Shown one piece after another: positions 46,965-60,248 of a stretch of 64,000 nucleotides of DNA. The notes under the pieces were generated by a model that had not been told where the DNA came from, searched no databases, and worked only from the letters and a program-made list of their open reading frames with translations. A program made the position numbers and the translations under genes. The stretch's first letter is position 1, and each line of letters begins with the position of its first letter. The DNA is from Coniferiporia sulphurascens (taxonomy: Eukaryota; Basidiomycota; Agaricomycetes; Hymenochaetales; Hymenochaetaceae): the NCBI GenBank assembly GCA_002794785.1, contig NBBA01000017.1, forward strand, positions 124,001 to 188,000, written 5' to 3'.

Positions 46965-48516
46965 TTAGCCCTTCGTTGACTGTTCCTTGAGTTCGTTCAG
47001 ACATGTGAGAGAGCGGTGATTCTTTACGACCCAGCCAAGATTATGATTTTCTGGGGGATAGTACGGGTCCTGACCGTAGATTTGGAGAACTGTAAGCAAC
47101 GAATACCAGAAAGGAAAAGACGAAGGGAGCAGACCGGACGGCGCTCGACGGCATACTCAAGCCACACCTGCGCATCGTAGATCTCATCTTCGGTAAGAAT
47201 GTCCTCCTAATGGACCGACATTAGCTGACTGACCGCCCGCGGAATATTATACGGATAAATGTACGTGTATCAAAAGTGCGCGTCGCGCATACATTTCATC
47301 CACGTACACATTCGCCAAGCGACCCGACTCTTCGATGAAGTCGATTGTACGCCTACGTCGGCGTTTTAGTTCCGTCTTCTCAAGGTTACGATGCCAGCGT
47401 TGCCATTCATAAAATCCGGCATCTTCATAGTGCAGCGGGACGGTGCCTTGATGGATCGCGGCCCATGACTGTCGGCTCTGCATTGGTGTCAAGGTCTAGA
47501 GAAGAAAAAGTGACGAAAGAGAATTCCTGCCTTGGAGTGTTCACCGGTAGTACTAGCTGACGAGTCTGACGTGCGGCTTCCACCGCAACTCATTTCTAGT
47601 GTGTATTCCAGACCCCACCATTCCCCGAGGTCATCGTTCCCTACCATCCCTTGCGGACCGGGGGTCTTCAAAGCAGCATCACCCGACATATCCGCAAGGA
47701 GGGCGTCATATGGCTGAAACAACATTGTTGAACGAAGATAGCAACCAGCGGATTGAATAAGCTAAGAAGCGTAACACTCACGAAAGGCGGGGCGGGGTCC
47801 TTTCCTTTCTTTGCTTCGGGACCAAGCGGTGCATTCTCACTCTTGCGTATGATAGGTAGGCACTGTGTCTGTGGGTCGGTCTGACTATATGCGCTCCCCG
47901 GGCTTTGGGTATCATTGAATACATCGGGCGTCAACGGCGGCGTGCTTTGCGCTTCGGACGAGGTTGTGAGCGCCGGAGACCACTTATTTTCAGGATCTCC
48001 CTCAGGAGCGGAAACAGACGAGACGAGCGGATGCTGAGGTGAAAAACAGCCAGTAGAGAAAGGGGTAGAGAGAGACATGGTGCAAGAAGATGCATCAGAT
48101 TGTGCAGAGACAGTAGCGTACGAACGAGAGCACGGAGTGGTACAAGTTGAGTTAGCAGACATCGGACTGAAGACGTTACCAACAGCATGCGGATGGTAGG
48201 AAGGAGACGTGGGCGAGTCGGGGGGCGTTTGGAGCGCACTGTTGCCTCCGAAGCTGGTAGTACAGTTGCTAGGTTCCTTGCGGTTGTTAGAGCGTACAGA
48301 TGTCGTGCCATGTTGTCCAAGTAGAGTACCAAGATTGGAGCCATTAAAGCTTTGTTTGATGCGAGAAAAGAACGATCCTGACGATACCGACTCGGGTGCA
48401 TGAGGGCGATAGAAAGGCATCAGCTGTCCGCTGTCGTCATCGTCGTCTTGCACGACGGAAAGAGAGGAATACATGTGGGACCTGTTCAGTTCAGCATTTC
48501 CTCCAGATTCGTCCAT
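46965..48516 (-). CDS. Hypothetical basidiomycete protein, low-complexity N-terminus
   Basis: Unrecognised. Start MDESGGNAELNRSHMYSSLS, then a long Ser/Thr/Pro-rich disordered segment (about residues 20-230). The first intron (GTGAGTGTT after DPAPPF, about 47783) leads to PYDALLADMSGDAALKTPG. The second, with a GC donor (AAG|GCAGGA) and only about 35 nt, leads to PMQSRQSWAAIHQGTVPLHY, EWQRWHRNLEKTELKRRRRR and TIDFIEESGRLANVYVDEMY. The next exon reads EDILTEDEIYDAQVWLEYAV and the last QIYGQDPYYPPENHNLGWVV. The basic-aromatic second half is probably the folded part. The intron with a GC donor and the exact 3' end are doubtful, since extra coding-like pieces lie downstream. No function is assigned. 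Confidence 0.5.
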
Positions 48517-49798
48517 CCTTGATATGTCCTCTTTGGTTTAAGCCAGACGCGTGTAAAGTGCAGGTCGCCGCGTCGACGACGGCGGTCGATTAAGACGCGT
48601 CCAAGTCGCGCCTGTGGCAACGGCTCGACTAGTCTTCAGCTTAAACGGGAAGCATCACGTTACTTTTAATAGACTTCAACCCAAATGAACCTTGAACTTG
48701 AACGCACTCGACACAGCTGTAGTACTCATGTCGCGCTTCCCATATGCAAACCGGTTTGATCAATGTTCTGCGCAACTGCCACGAGAATCTCAGCTTAATT
48801 GTCGACAACAACTTGTATTAAGCACTTGCCGTACCGTCAGCCTGCGTATACCGAGGTGCCACCGACACCCAACGGCCATGGCCGCCACATATAGCATCGC
48901 GTATAGACTGCGGCGTACAGTTCATTATGGCACTAGAAGCACTTTTTGGGGAAGTCGTCTTTCCCATCGGACGCGGATATGATAAGGTGGGGCCGCCAAT
49001 CAGCTTAGCTTGGAAGAATAAAGAGAACCAAAAAGACCTATCTCGGCTATGTCGAACGGAGGGGACTGTATATCATTCAAAGTAAGTCTATATATGATCT
49101 TGACGAGATGTCATTTCTTTAGTAATAATAAACACAGTACGAGAGCGGAACCGGAAATTCAAGAACATAGGAAGAGCTGTGTCCAGGGAAATGCTCTCGG
49201 GAAAGAAGCATACTTAGACGAACGACGTCTATGTTCCCTTGGAGCGAGGAAAGAGTAGCGGGGAGGAGAACGACAGCGGGTTCGAGTTAGACACAGAAAC
49301 CTGGGGACCTGGACCGCCGAATATTCGTGGCGATCCATCAGGGCAATTGTAGCCGGGGTTGCTCCAGGTGTTATGCCACAGAGAAGAAGTAAGTAAGCGG
49401 CTTGATGGTGTAAACGGCAAACAGTTGACGTATCTTTTCTCCTTACACCTCTTGGCTCTTCCCCAATCTGTTATGAGTGTAAACGGCATGCAACGAGTTA
49501 GTTAACAGTCCCATATCAAGCTGATAACTTGGTGAACTTACTTGCGGCCTCAAGGGAGGGACGTCCTGTGCCACTCGAGCACCTCCCCGCTGGAAAACCA
49601 CGCGCTCGATAGCCTAGCAATGGGCGGAGTGACCGACTAGAGGCAATACCAGCGTGGCCAGTGCTAGTATGCCCCTTTCGTTCACTCTTCCCATTGCTTG
49701 ACTGTCGGGAAACGCAGATCCTGGCAAGAAAGTGCACGATTGGCCCGTGGCACAGGATTTCCCTCCCCCTCTCCCTCCGGGCGGCGCAATGGAAAAAA

Positions 49799-49816
49799 AA
49801 CCGCGCGAACGCGGTT
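49799..49816. other. GC hairpin flanked by A-runs
   Basis: AACCGCG and CGCGGTT form a perfect 7-bp stem with the 4-nt loop CGAA. Runs of eight A lie on both sides. Possible structural or terminator-like element; function unknown. Confidence 0.4.
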
Positions 49817-50099
49817 AAAAAAAACCATTCGGGCGAAAAGAAAAAAAGATGCCGACGGAGGCCAAACCAGCTGGCCAGCGACAGGAATAGGATCTAGAAA
49901 GGAAGTGGAACGTAAGCCCCATGATTCAAGAAAGGATGTAAAATCGCGCCAGGCGAAGATAAGAAATTGCAAACGAGAAATATTCCATAGGCCGGGAACC
50001 GAATGATCGCGTCACGAACATGGACTCGGCGCTGTAGGAAAGAGAGTAACTCAGCGCAAGATTTTGCAGGGATAGGAAAAGCGGGGCCCGCTCGACCCA

Positions 50100-50174
50100 C
50101 GAGATCCCAGCTGATCAACTGACAGTGGAGAAGGTGCCTCTTCTCCACCATCAGCTGACTGGCTCGGGATCTCG
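50100..50174. ncRNA. Candidate long hairpin
   Basis: 75 nt able to fold into one long hairpin. The outer stem CGAGATCCC / GGGATCTCG is perfect (9 bp). The middle pairs imperfectly with several G-U. The inner stem GTGGAGAAG / CTTCTCCAC is perfect (9 bp) around the loop GTGCCT. It lies 175-250 nt past the kinase stop codon. Shape resembles a small-RNA precursor, but no expression evidence exists, so it is called with low confidence. Confidence 0.35.
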
Positions 50175-50348
50175 ACAGGCAAAAAAAAGCAAGGGAAAAA
50201 GCTACTCAGCTTGACATTCCCCGCGATGGACAAACTAGCCCTCAAACTCGCCCTCGAACTCGCTCCCGAACTCATCCCACCCTAGTGCCTCCCTCCACCC
50301 CCATCCCCGTCCTTGTCCTCGTCCCGCTCCCCCCACTCCCTTCTCCGC

Positions 50349-52641
50349 CTAGTATCCGTCTTCCTCTCCCCGCCCCTTTACCAGCCGCCTCACTGCCCTT
50401 TTGAAATCCGACACGAACAGCCGCATCCTCATCCGCGTAGGCAATTGCGACGCCCTGAACACAGGCTCAGCCGGGGGTGGGCGCGGAGCAAACATGGGCT
50501 TGCTGTGCTGCCTCTGTGGCCGAGTCCCCATCGGTGTGACTGGAGCTGTAACCAGCGTCGCGGTAGACATCGTGAGTGCGAGTTCGGGAACGTTGGCGAG
50601 TCCCAAGCCGCGCAAGCCGCGCTCCGTGCAGAGCCCACGGATGTCAACGAGGTACTGCTCACAACGACGCACTTGTTCTTCATTAAAGTGCTCCGGGATC
50701 TCGCCATGCGGGTCGGGCACGAGCCGAGGAACGAACTCTCCCCGGCGTCGAGCAACTTGTACGTAGGCAGCCTGAGGTCTGGCTTCAGTGACAACCTCCG
50801 GGATCGCAGGACCACCTCTGGGACTCGCGTGAACTTCGTGGACCACAGGGGCCTCGCAGACAGGCTCGGGATCGGCTGGCTCGTCCCTGATCGAGAGCGC
50901 CGCCGAATCATCAGACAACGGACCCGGCTCGTCGTCGACGAACGTCGTCCGTGGTAGCGACGATACCGACGGACCCGACGACCGTCCTAGACCGTTAGAG
51001 ACTGTGTTGCCAAGACCCCAAGTCGATCCGATCTCCAACTGAAGCGCAGCGGGTACGTCATCGTTCGGCATCGCGAAGAGCTTGCGTGCGTCGCGCTCAA
51101 GCCTCGATTGAGTGAGGTCAGCCACCTCGATTTCGTCTCGCTCACGCCTCCCAGCGTCCGCATGCAGAGGCATGACAAAAGCGCGTTCATCCGCATCCAT
51201 CGTCCATGGAAGGAAGTACTTGCTCTTGTCATGCAGGATATCCTTGTCAAGTGTACCGTTCGGGATCGTTGTCACACTTGAGGGCGGTATCCATTCCTCT
51301 AGAGACTGAGTCAGCATCATTAATAGAGTGGCGGGAGTAGTTAAACCGACCTGGCATATCGTAATCGCCTTTAGCAACTCTACCCCAGTTTCTGCATGAC
51401 ACGAGGAAGACGAAGTTAGCAGCTTTCTAGAGTCAGGCAAGAAATGTCGGCGTACATTCCCTCCAGATAAGCGGTGTTCTTCGCGTCCTCCAGCTTCAAG
51501 CGGGAGGATGCGTGCTTCTCTAGGAGCTATGGAGAGTGTCTAGCCAAAGTCCATCGATGCAAGATAAAGATACTCACGCTGGAAATAAAGTGCTTCGTAT
51601 AATAACAAAACCCCTCCGTATCCGGGAAGACCAATGCTTCAGTAAACGTCCTGCGCCTGCACTGCTCATAGTCACTCCCATCGTACGGACACTGCAAGGC
51701 AAGTTCAGTGGATGTTGGTAATCAAATATAGGAAGCACATACCTCTCCAGCGAGACAATAAAAGATGGTACAACCCAACGAGAATGCATCCGCCGCGAAC
51801 GAATAGCACATCTTTGCCATCACTTCAGGAGCCATGTACCCCGGCGTGCCGCAAGCCCCGCTTACGGCTCCGCGCGAGGTCTCCGTAACATCAGCCGCTA
51901 TTCCGAAGTCTGCGAGCACCGCCCGCCCGCGGGCGGTGAGCAGAATGTTCTCGGGCTTGATGTCACGGTGAACAATGCCTTGGCTCTTGAGGAACAGAAG
52001 TGCATGAACCTACGGAAGTTGATTAGAGACAAGGGTCGGCGAGATATCGAATACCAGTGGGACTCACCAGTTCAGCAGTAATGCATCTCACATGCGTCGC
52101 ATCGAGTGGGCCATCTGCACGGTCGATCGCGTCGTACAACGTCCCCCCTCGACCGAGTTCCTGAAGCATGGTCAGAAAAAGGAGGTTTCAAAATATTGAA
52201 ATGAAATGAATACACCATCACAATGTAGCGATTAAACGCATCGCACATACTCTCCTCCAACTGAACCACTCCCATAAACCCCGTACTCCTTAACTTCGAA
52301 AGTACCTTCACTTCATTGAGCGTCAAGTCCTTGTGAGCTGCGTCCAGCGCAGTCCTCTTCACGACCTTGAGAGCACAATGAGTGCCAGTTATCTTTCCGT
52401 CCTTCCCCTTCTGGAAGCGCTGAGCAAGATAAACGTTGCCACTCTGGCCGCAGCCAAGTTCCATGACGACGTCGTAACTGTCCAGTCTCCTTGCCAGTTG
52501 CTGGGGGACGGCGATAATTTCTCCATTCTCATTCACCATGACCTGAGGCACATCCGAGCCAGAACTGGTGTCTGAACCGGCACCCGTAGACTCGGCGTCC
52601 CAGAGGCCTGAGAGATTGAGAGTGGATATTGTCATAGACAT
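50349..52641 (-). CDS. Serine/threonine protein kinase with long C-terminal extension
   Basis: Eukaryotic protein kinase. Start MSMTISTLNLSGLWDAES (52641; upstream in-frame ATGs exist) before a Ser-rich leader. Glycine loop ELGCGQSGNVYLAQ, catalytic lysine in HCALKVVKR, HRDIKPENILL (about 51950), ADFGIAADV (DFG) and GTPGYMAPEVM (APE) are all present, so it should be active. The first kinase exon ends at RYIVM and the next begins ELGRGGTLYDAI. After the C-lobe (EEWIPPSSVTT) there is a roughly 330-residue extension with no recognised domain: DADERAFVMPLHADAGRRERD, a proline/alanine-rich stretch, and a basic end LFVSDFKRAVRRLVKG. The subfamily is not clear; AGC-like but without a recognised hydrophobic motif. 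Confidence 0.88.
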
Positions 52642-53540
52642 GTTTAGATAGGCAGAATTGCAAATGCAAGTGTAGCGATCTTTCAAATGCGTGTGGTACG
52701 AAAGTAAGAAGTAGCTGGGGGAAATGTCGCAGACTACGGAAAATTATATTGCGAGGTAAGCTATCAGTTAGAGACATGCGTATTGGTCTGGAAATCACTG
52801 GCCCGTCACGGTCTGATCTGAAATCATGCATGTTCCTGTCCTTAGAAGATTCCAGACTCCAGACACCGTAGCAGTCTTACTGTTCATGAGTTGGTATACT
52901 GAAAGGATTTGAGTACGCGTAAGGCAGAATTTATACGTCAGTGGTTTTTATCTTCCAAGAAAGAAAGTCATTTCCTCCGCGAGGAGCGAGATGCTGTAGT
53001 GGTCGCTTGTGCGCTATTATTATTGGCTGACGCAGCGATTGGCGTCCCACTGGACCAACTCAGAATGATCGGCGCAGCACCAGCTCTGGCAGCTTTCGGC
53101 AATTTTAGAAATTTCAAGTTAGTGGCGGTCCCACTGCGTTTTCTGCAACTTAACTTTCTGTGTATTCAGTCAGGACTCCGACGATTTCTATCTCCCGTAA
53201 AAAAAAAACAGGATCCGCCTTTGGCATGAACATCATTCAAGTTTGTTCAGATTTCTTTCGTAATTTAGTTCTGCCTCTGGAGTTTAAGGAAATCCAATAT
53301 TACTATATTCCATATCTCGAGAATTCTGGGATGACCGGGTCTATCCACATCCACATACGAGCAATACCATATCGATTTTTCTTGCAGCGAAGTTATGAGT
53401 GGGGATAGATAATATTGCGGTCGTAAAATAATCCAAAATTGGAGTCACCAACGAAACAGCTATGCTTATACAAAGTATTTACAGAACAACAACCTAAGTT
53501 ATACAGCCCTAAATATAATGAGGGATCAAAAGCGCAGTGG
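52642..53540. other. Intergenic stretch upstream of the kinase gene
   Basis: About 0.9 kb between the kinase start and the NCBP3 stop. AT-rich, no gene seen on either strand. Confidence 0.5.
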
Positions 53541-54898
53541 TTAATCTTGCTCATTCAAAAATGCATCCAATTCATCATCCAGCTCTCGGCGACTTTTATT
53601 GGGCCGTTCTGCTCTCCTTGTACCTTCCGCATCAGCCCCTCCTCTTCGCCGCCGCGGTAAAGAGCGGATCGGCCGTTCCCCGTCTTCTGCTCCTCGTCCT
53701 GCTCTCCGGCCCCGTCCTGTCCTCCGGCTTAGGTCTCCGTTATGTGAAGAGAATTCTTCGGCTCCGGGATGCACACGTATCAAAGAGGTTCTCTCCAGGA
53801 GTGAAAGCGTTCTCTTTTCTCCACGTGCTGGTTCCACAATATAGTCTGAGCGCATTTTCGAAGGAGGTGAAGGCGGAGGAGAGGGGCTACCCTTCTCCCC
53901 GTCGCTCCCGTCGTTCAGGAAATTATCCAGCTCGGCATCCAGTTCCCGCCGCCTTTCCTCCTCGTCCATTGGATCCTGTCTTTGTCGTTTCCGAGACCTT
54001 TCTCCGTCCGCGTTTTGACTGACGGCACGCGCATTCGGGTCCTTTCCCGCATCCATACCGTGTTTCTGATAGAAGATGCTGCGATTTTTCGCTCCACGCG
54101 TCTTTTTATCTTCTACGCGGGCCGTACGTACCAACAGCGTACCGCTACGGTCCACCCGAACGCCCAACGACTCGATAATGCGCTTTTCGGGTGGCCATAA
54201 AGCCACTGGGATAGGCTTTGCGGTGTAGCAATCATCAAAGTCGGGCTCTTCTGTGGGCAATTTGCGGAGTATGTTGAGGGCGGCCTTGCAAGCGGCGTTG
54301 GTAGCGAAAACAAGCACGCAAGACTTGTCGTCGATCCACTCGAGGCCGATAGGTTCCGTATTGTAGTGTCTCGCATACGAAAATACGTGATTGGTGGGGA
54401 GATTGGCTACAGGGGACCCATTGAAGTACAAGGCATTAGGTCGCAGGTCATTAGGAACTGCCACTGGTACCGGGACAAACGAATCAACCAGCTGCTATAC
54501 AGACAGCATAGGGCGCAACAGGCTTACCTCCGTCCATAACGGCATCATCTAGGTCGGCTTCCTCTTCGTCCTCTTCATCCTCATCCCTCTTGCGCTTTCC
54601 ACCACAAGAATGCACCGCGGTAATTCGAAGCAGAACAGAAACTCTCCAAGTTAGACGGTTGTCAGATGCTTCTGTTCATCCGGAGACGACGCGCACCTTT
54701 GCCTTCGACAAGCTATCAGGCGGCAAATAGACTCTGTTCGTGATTCGACTTGCGAGTTCCGTAGCGCGGCTTCGTCGCACCTTTTCTACAGGGAGAGCGG
54801 CGACTTGTTCCTCATAGGTAGTAGCATCGTCGTAGGATAGAGCGAACGAATCGTCCCCATAGGAAACATCCTCTGTGTTAATGTCCATTCCGACGAGG
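53541..54898 (-). CDS. NCBP3: Nuclear cap-binding protein subunit 3-like
   Basis: Resembles NCBP3, the cap-binding complex partner that links capped mRNA to export. Start MDINTEDVSYGDDSFALSYD (54898); then ATELASRITNRVYLPPDS. An exon (about 54600-54530) is strongly acidic (RDEDEEDEEEADLDD). The RRM-like core reads NALYFNGSPVANLPTNHVFS, HYNTEPIGLEWIDDKSCVLV (about 54330) and ATNAACKAAL. The C-terminal part is Arg/Glu-rich with a repeated motif RRELDAELDNFLND and RRELDDELDAFLNE at the very end, similar to the LD-x-ELD-x-FL helix of mRNA-export adaptors such as Yra1 and CHTOP. Three exons. Its start lies 123 nt from the divergent KRR1 start. Assignment rests on the W-x-DD-x-S-C core and the length. 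Confidence 0.75.
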
Positions 54899-55021
54899 TA
54901 AGGAGGGAAGGAGGTGACGAAAGGAAGCAAGTAGCTATTGCTATCCCTGGCACTCCGCGTGCCGATCATGACCAAAATTGTCTTCAAGCTGCTTTCGACC
55001 CACCACCACGACTAGACACTC
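54899..55021. promoter_or_regulatory. Bidirectional promoter of NCBP3 and KRR1
   Basis: Only 123 nt separate the two divergent start codons, so both transcripts must share core promoter space or start inside each other's leaders. Confidence 0.6.
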
Positions 55022-56534
<1,513 letters not shown>

Positions 56535-57070
56535 TTTCCGAAAAGTTCGCCTTCTCCGATCTTTGTTGTACTTCTACTTCTTTCTATATGATCCCTTTGA
56601 CGAGGCTACATTGCCGTAGTCTTGCAATAATTCAATGGCCGTCTCTCTTACAAAGGGCACCCCCGAGTAATATTTTTTTGAAAAGTGTATAATATCTGAA
56701 ATATTTGGTTTATCGCGGCACATGAGAAAACAGTTTTGATGCAATCAACACCCGCATTTTGCATATTTTTTAGATTCTCCTTGGTTCTGTTTGAATTGGA
56801 AACGTGAAAATCATCAAGACATGCATCATCGTGTCTCCCAAATAAGTGGCAAATATTGGGCACTGAATTCCAGAAGTCACAACTCTTCGACGCGTCGGTC
56901 TTTTGGGTTCGCGCTCCAAACCAAAAATTGAAGCTCCGAAAGTATGTCCACTCGCTTAGGTCTTTTAGAGCCGGCTTGCAGAAGTCCTCTTTTATCGCAA
57001 ATACTTAAACACCGTACACAGGAAAACTCGTACTTTTCTTTAAGGATACACTCAATCATATACACGCCGT
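56535..57070. other. Intergenic stretch (convergent 3' ends)
   Basis: About 0.5 kb between the KRR1 and FGGY kinase stops. AT-rich, no gene. Confidence 0.5.
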
Positions 57071-59200
57071 CTATGCGCTTGCTTCGTCTATTTCGGCTCT
57101 CCATCGCTTCTGAATGTCTATACTCTCCAAAAAGATCTTGTACTTCGCCTCGAGCAGTTTCTTCTCGCGTGCGGAAGCGGAAGGTGTGACAAGCGTTCCC
57201 TTTGGTGTCATCTCGACCTTCGGACACATACGGCGTAAGCTAGGAATACAAGACGGACGGAATAAAGAACGCACCATGATCTCCCACAGGAGGTCCTTCT
57301 TCTGTACACCCTTCTGCGTTTCCACCGCAAAGCGTGCGAGCATCGCAGAGCCGCGAGAGACTGCGTCCGCGGTCGACTCGGGGAGGATAACGGGCATGTT
57401 CATGACGTCCGCGAAGAGCTGCATAAGCTTCACATTCTTCGCCTGGCCACCAGACATGTACAACGACGTAATGGCGTGACCGGATCGGTTCATCGTGTCG
57501 ACGATGTGCCGCGTTTGCAATGCAATTGCCTCAAGAGTCAGCTGGAACTTGTGTGCGAGGTCCTGCAGCGAACTATCTAATGTGAGGCCCATAATGGAAC
57601 CTCTCATCGTCGGATCTGCTATGGGGGAACGGTTACCTATAAATAAAGAACCTCAGTGCCGTCCTTCGATAAGTTATGTGGCTTTATTACCGTGGAGGTC
57701 CGGATAGAAGTGAAGGTGTTTTGTCAGTTCCGTCAGAGTGTCCACTCCCTTCTCCTGACGTAATTTCTCAAGCTGATTAGCCAGAACTGCAAAAGTTGTG
57801 TGTCAATGGGCTGTTTGGCATTTGACGATATGTTCCCACCTGTGTGAATGCTAGTATTTTCTTTCTTTGCAATTTCAAGGAGTTGAGGGTAGGCAGGATG
57901 CGTCGTGATCATGAAATCGATCAACTGCACATACTTGAGTATATGCGCCTAGCCAGACGATGAAAATTCACGCACCTGGCCCGTGGAGCTCTGGCCACCC
58001 TCATTCATCCACCAGCCGGGGAAGATGGCATCTTTATACGGGCCCCAGACACCAGGAACGAAAACACCCTCCGGTGATTGCACGATGAAGCACGTTGAGG
58101 TACCGGCACATGGCGCCAATCGGTGACTTGAAGTCTCGAGAGTAGGAATGGGCTCATCCGGCGAATACCGCGCGGCGATGGTACCAACCCACCCCGCGTA
58201 GCTGTCTCGTGTTAGTACTAATCAAGTTAGTGGGGGTGGAATATACATACGCATCTATCACTGCACTTCCGACGGGTATGCCTTTTAACAATCCGAGCTC
58301 CTTTGCGGCTTTCTCGCTTAACCCCCCTCCAACTGGCAATCCTGCCGTCAATGTGTTGGTTCTCCTGTCACCCTTTGCCAATCCTTCCTTGATAGGACCG
58401 AGCTGTGCGTAGTCGTTTTTGACAAAATCCCTGAGCCCAATCTGCTCGAAGAATGAGTCCTGCCAACCGGGTTGGCCCTTTCCTCCACGGTCAGGCACGT
58501 ATGAGCACTTGCAGGTTATCGAACATGCGGATCGGGTTATCTCCCCGGTTGCACGGTAAGTGAGGAAGTCTGGGAGGTCGAAGAACTGGCACCGAGAGAA
58601 AAGGGAGGGGTCCATGTGTTTCTTAAGCCAGAGCGTCTTTGGGATTTCCATCTCAAGCTGAGGCAGGATCAGACTCGCTCAGAATATTTACATGGTGTGG
58701 GCACTTACGCTCATCGTTCCTCCCACATAGTCCAGCACTACCGATCCCGTGCCGTTGATAAGTTTTGCCTCTTCCTCTGCGCGGTGGTCCGCCCAAAGAA
58801 TTATATTACGATCGCCAATACCTCCCAGACCATCTCCTTTCGTCACAACGACCGGATTTCCCTGCTGGTCCGTAACCGCAAGGGAACAGGTCGCGTCGAA
58901 ACCGAGGCCCTTCACCCTCGCAGGGTCTATGCGCTTACCATCCTTACCGGTAAGTACACCCGCGACGCATGTAGTGATCGCGTCCCAAATGTTGGTAGTC
59001 GACTGCTCGAAGATGCGATGGTCATTATCCGCGCGGAACGTCGTCGTCTCTTTTGTTGCTGATGCGACGATTGCGCCGGAGTGCGAGACGAGTGCGGCGC
59101 GGACCGAGCCCGTGCCGACGTCGATCCCGATGTAGAGCGGGCCCTCGTCGCTGCTGACGCCGCCTGCGCTGCCCTTGGGATTTGTTGTGCTGCTCGACAT
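57071..59200 (-). CDS. FGGY-family carbohydrate kinase, D-ribulokinase-like (YDR109C type)
   Basis: Sugar kinase of the FGGY superfamily, closest in appearance to the D-ribulokinase group of yeast YDR109C and human FGGY. Start MSSSTTNPKGSAGG, then the ATPase beta-hairpin YIGIDVGTGSVRAALVSHSG (about 59130). Family blocks: VKGLGFDATCSLAVTDQQG, NIILWADHRAEEEAKLINGTG, LDYVGGTMS, PKTLWLKKHMDPSLF, FDLPDFLTYRATGEITRSAC, VGSAVIDAYAGWVGTIA and HLAPCAGTSTCF. Second half: HLHFYPDLHGNRSPIADP (about 57640), MRGSIMGLTLDSS, YMSGGQAKN (FGGY signature), STADAVSRGSAMLA. The stop is at 57071. About eight exons. Substrate inferred only. Confidence 0.88.
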
Positions 59201-59442
59201 CGCGAAGAATGTCGTCGTCGTCTACTGTAAAGATCCGGACACTGTTGTGTTCGGAACTTCACAAAACTTAAGCTGAAGCTCCGGGAGACGGTGCGGCCCG
59301 TGCGGGGCCCCTCCTGCACGCCACCGATTTCCAAAACAGGAAACGCGGACTTTCTCGTTAGAAAACGCAGGACCTCTTCACCCACAAGTCGTTTGTATAG
59401 CTGCGAGCTCTTAACTTACTCGGCGAAGCCTGTCCCGACAAA

Positions 59443-60046
59443 ATGTTCTTCTCGAGCGTTCTACGGGCTGCGTCGGCTCTTCCGCGGGCATTTGCAGAGC
59501 TCGTGCCAAAGGCGACCAGCGAGGCGCTCGTCAAAAAACCCCGGACGCTGTATCAGACCCTTTCGCGGCTACCCAAGGATGGTGTCGGCACGCGTGTCTA
59601 CCAAACGCGTTGGCAGTCTAAGGGTATCGAGGGGTGTTTCTGGGAGGTTTCGCGCGTGAAACTCAAGTGCGAGGGTGCGCACGGAAAGGCTTGGGGAAGG
59701 CTTGTCTGGCGGGGTGCGTCGTCCGGCTTCTATTTCCAACCTTTTTAATCTAACGCTACTTCATTTCGCAGGGAAACGTGTGAGTGAGAGAGAGGAGCGT
59801 ATCCCTGGCGCGCTCAAATACATGTGGATGGTTGGTCACTCGAAGGGCGGAAACTTACGGCTCGTACAACCAATTTCACCGCTGCCTGTTACGCGGCAGA
59901 TTGTTGGAGGAATCAGCAAGAAGGCGCTTCCGGGAGAGACGGAGGAAGACGCAAAGTTACGGGTGGCGAAGGAGTTGAAGTCTAGGAACGAAAAGAATCT
60001 ATTCGACAAAACTATAGAAGACGCGCTAAGGGAGGCCAACTTATAG
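59443..60046 (+). CDS. Probable mitochondrial ribosomal protein (mS34-like)
   Basis: Two exons. Start MFFSSVLRAASALPRAFAEL, an amphipathic Arg-rich mitochondrial presequence. The core is TLYQTLSRLPKDGVGTRVYQ and TRWQSKGIEGCFWEVSRVKL, then GKAWGRLVWRG|KRVSEREERIP across an intron at about 59717-59770. After the intron come KYMWMVGHSKGGNLRLVQ and a helical end (KNLFDKTIEDALREANL). The L-x-x-LSRLPxxGVGxxVxQxRW pattern fits the mitoribosomal mS34 group; other small mitoribosomal proteins cannot be excluded. Divergent from the FGGY kinase, with 242 nt between starts. Confidence 0.58.
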
Positions 60047-60248
60047 CTTCTGCGACGGAGACAATTTTATTCATAGAGAACAATATGATTTAACGGTTAT
60101 ACGCACATAATCTTTCTGCAATTGTGCAATTTTACATATCTAATTAATTGGCTCGCACTATATGTACAGGTGCAACTGCTTCCACGGCAACATAATGTCT
60201 CTTGAGAGTGACCCACGAAGAGTCGAAGACTGATAAGAACAAAGCTCC

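Larger units (their letters stand above)
48517..50348. other. Intergenic region with two hairpins
   Basis: About 1.8 kb between the unknown gene and the kinase gene. No coding exon is recognised. It holds a GC hairpin between A-runs (49799-49816) and a 75-nt hairpin (50100-50174), described separately. Confidence 0.5.

Noticed and set aside
48692..49258. Short plus-strand open frames between the unknown gene and the kinase
   Set aside because: No splice-joined continuation, no domain, no start context; left as intergenic.
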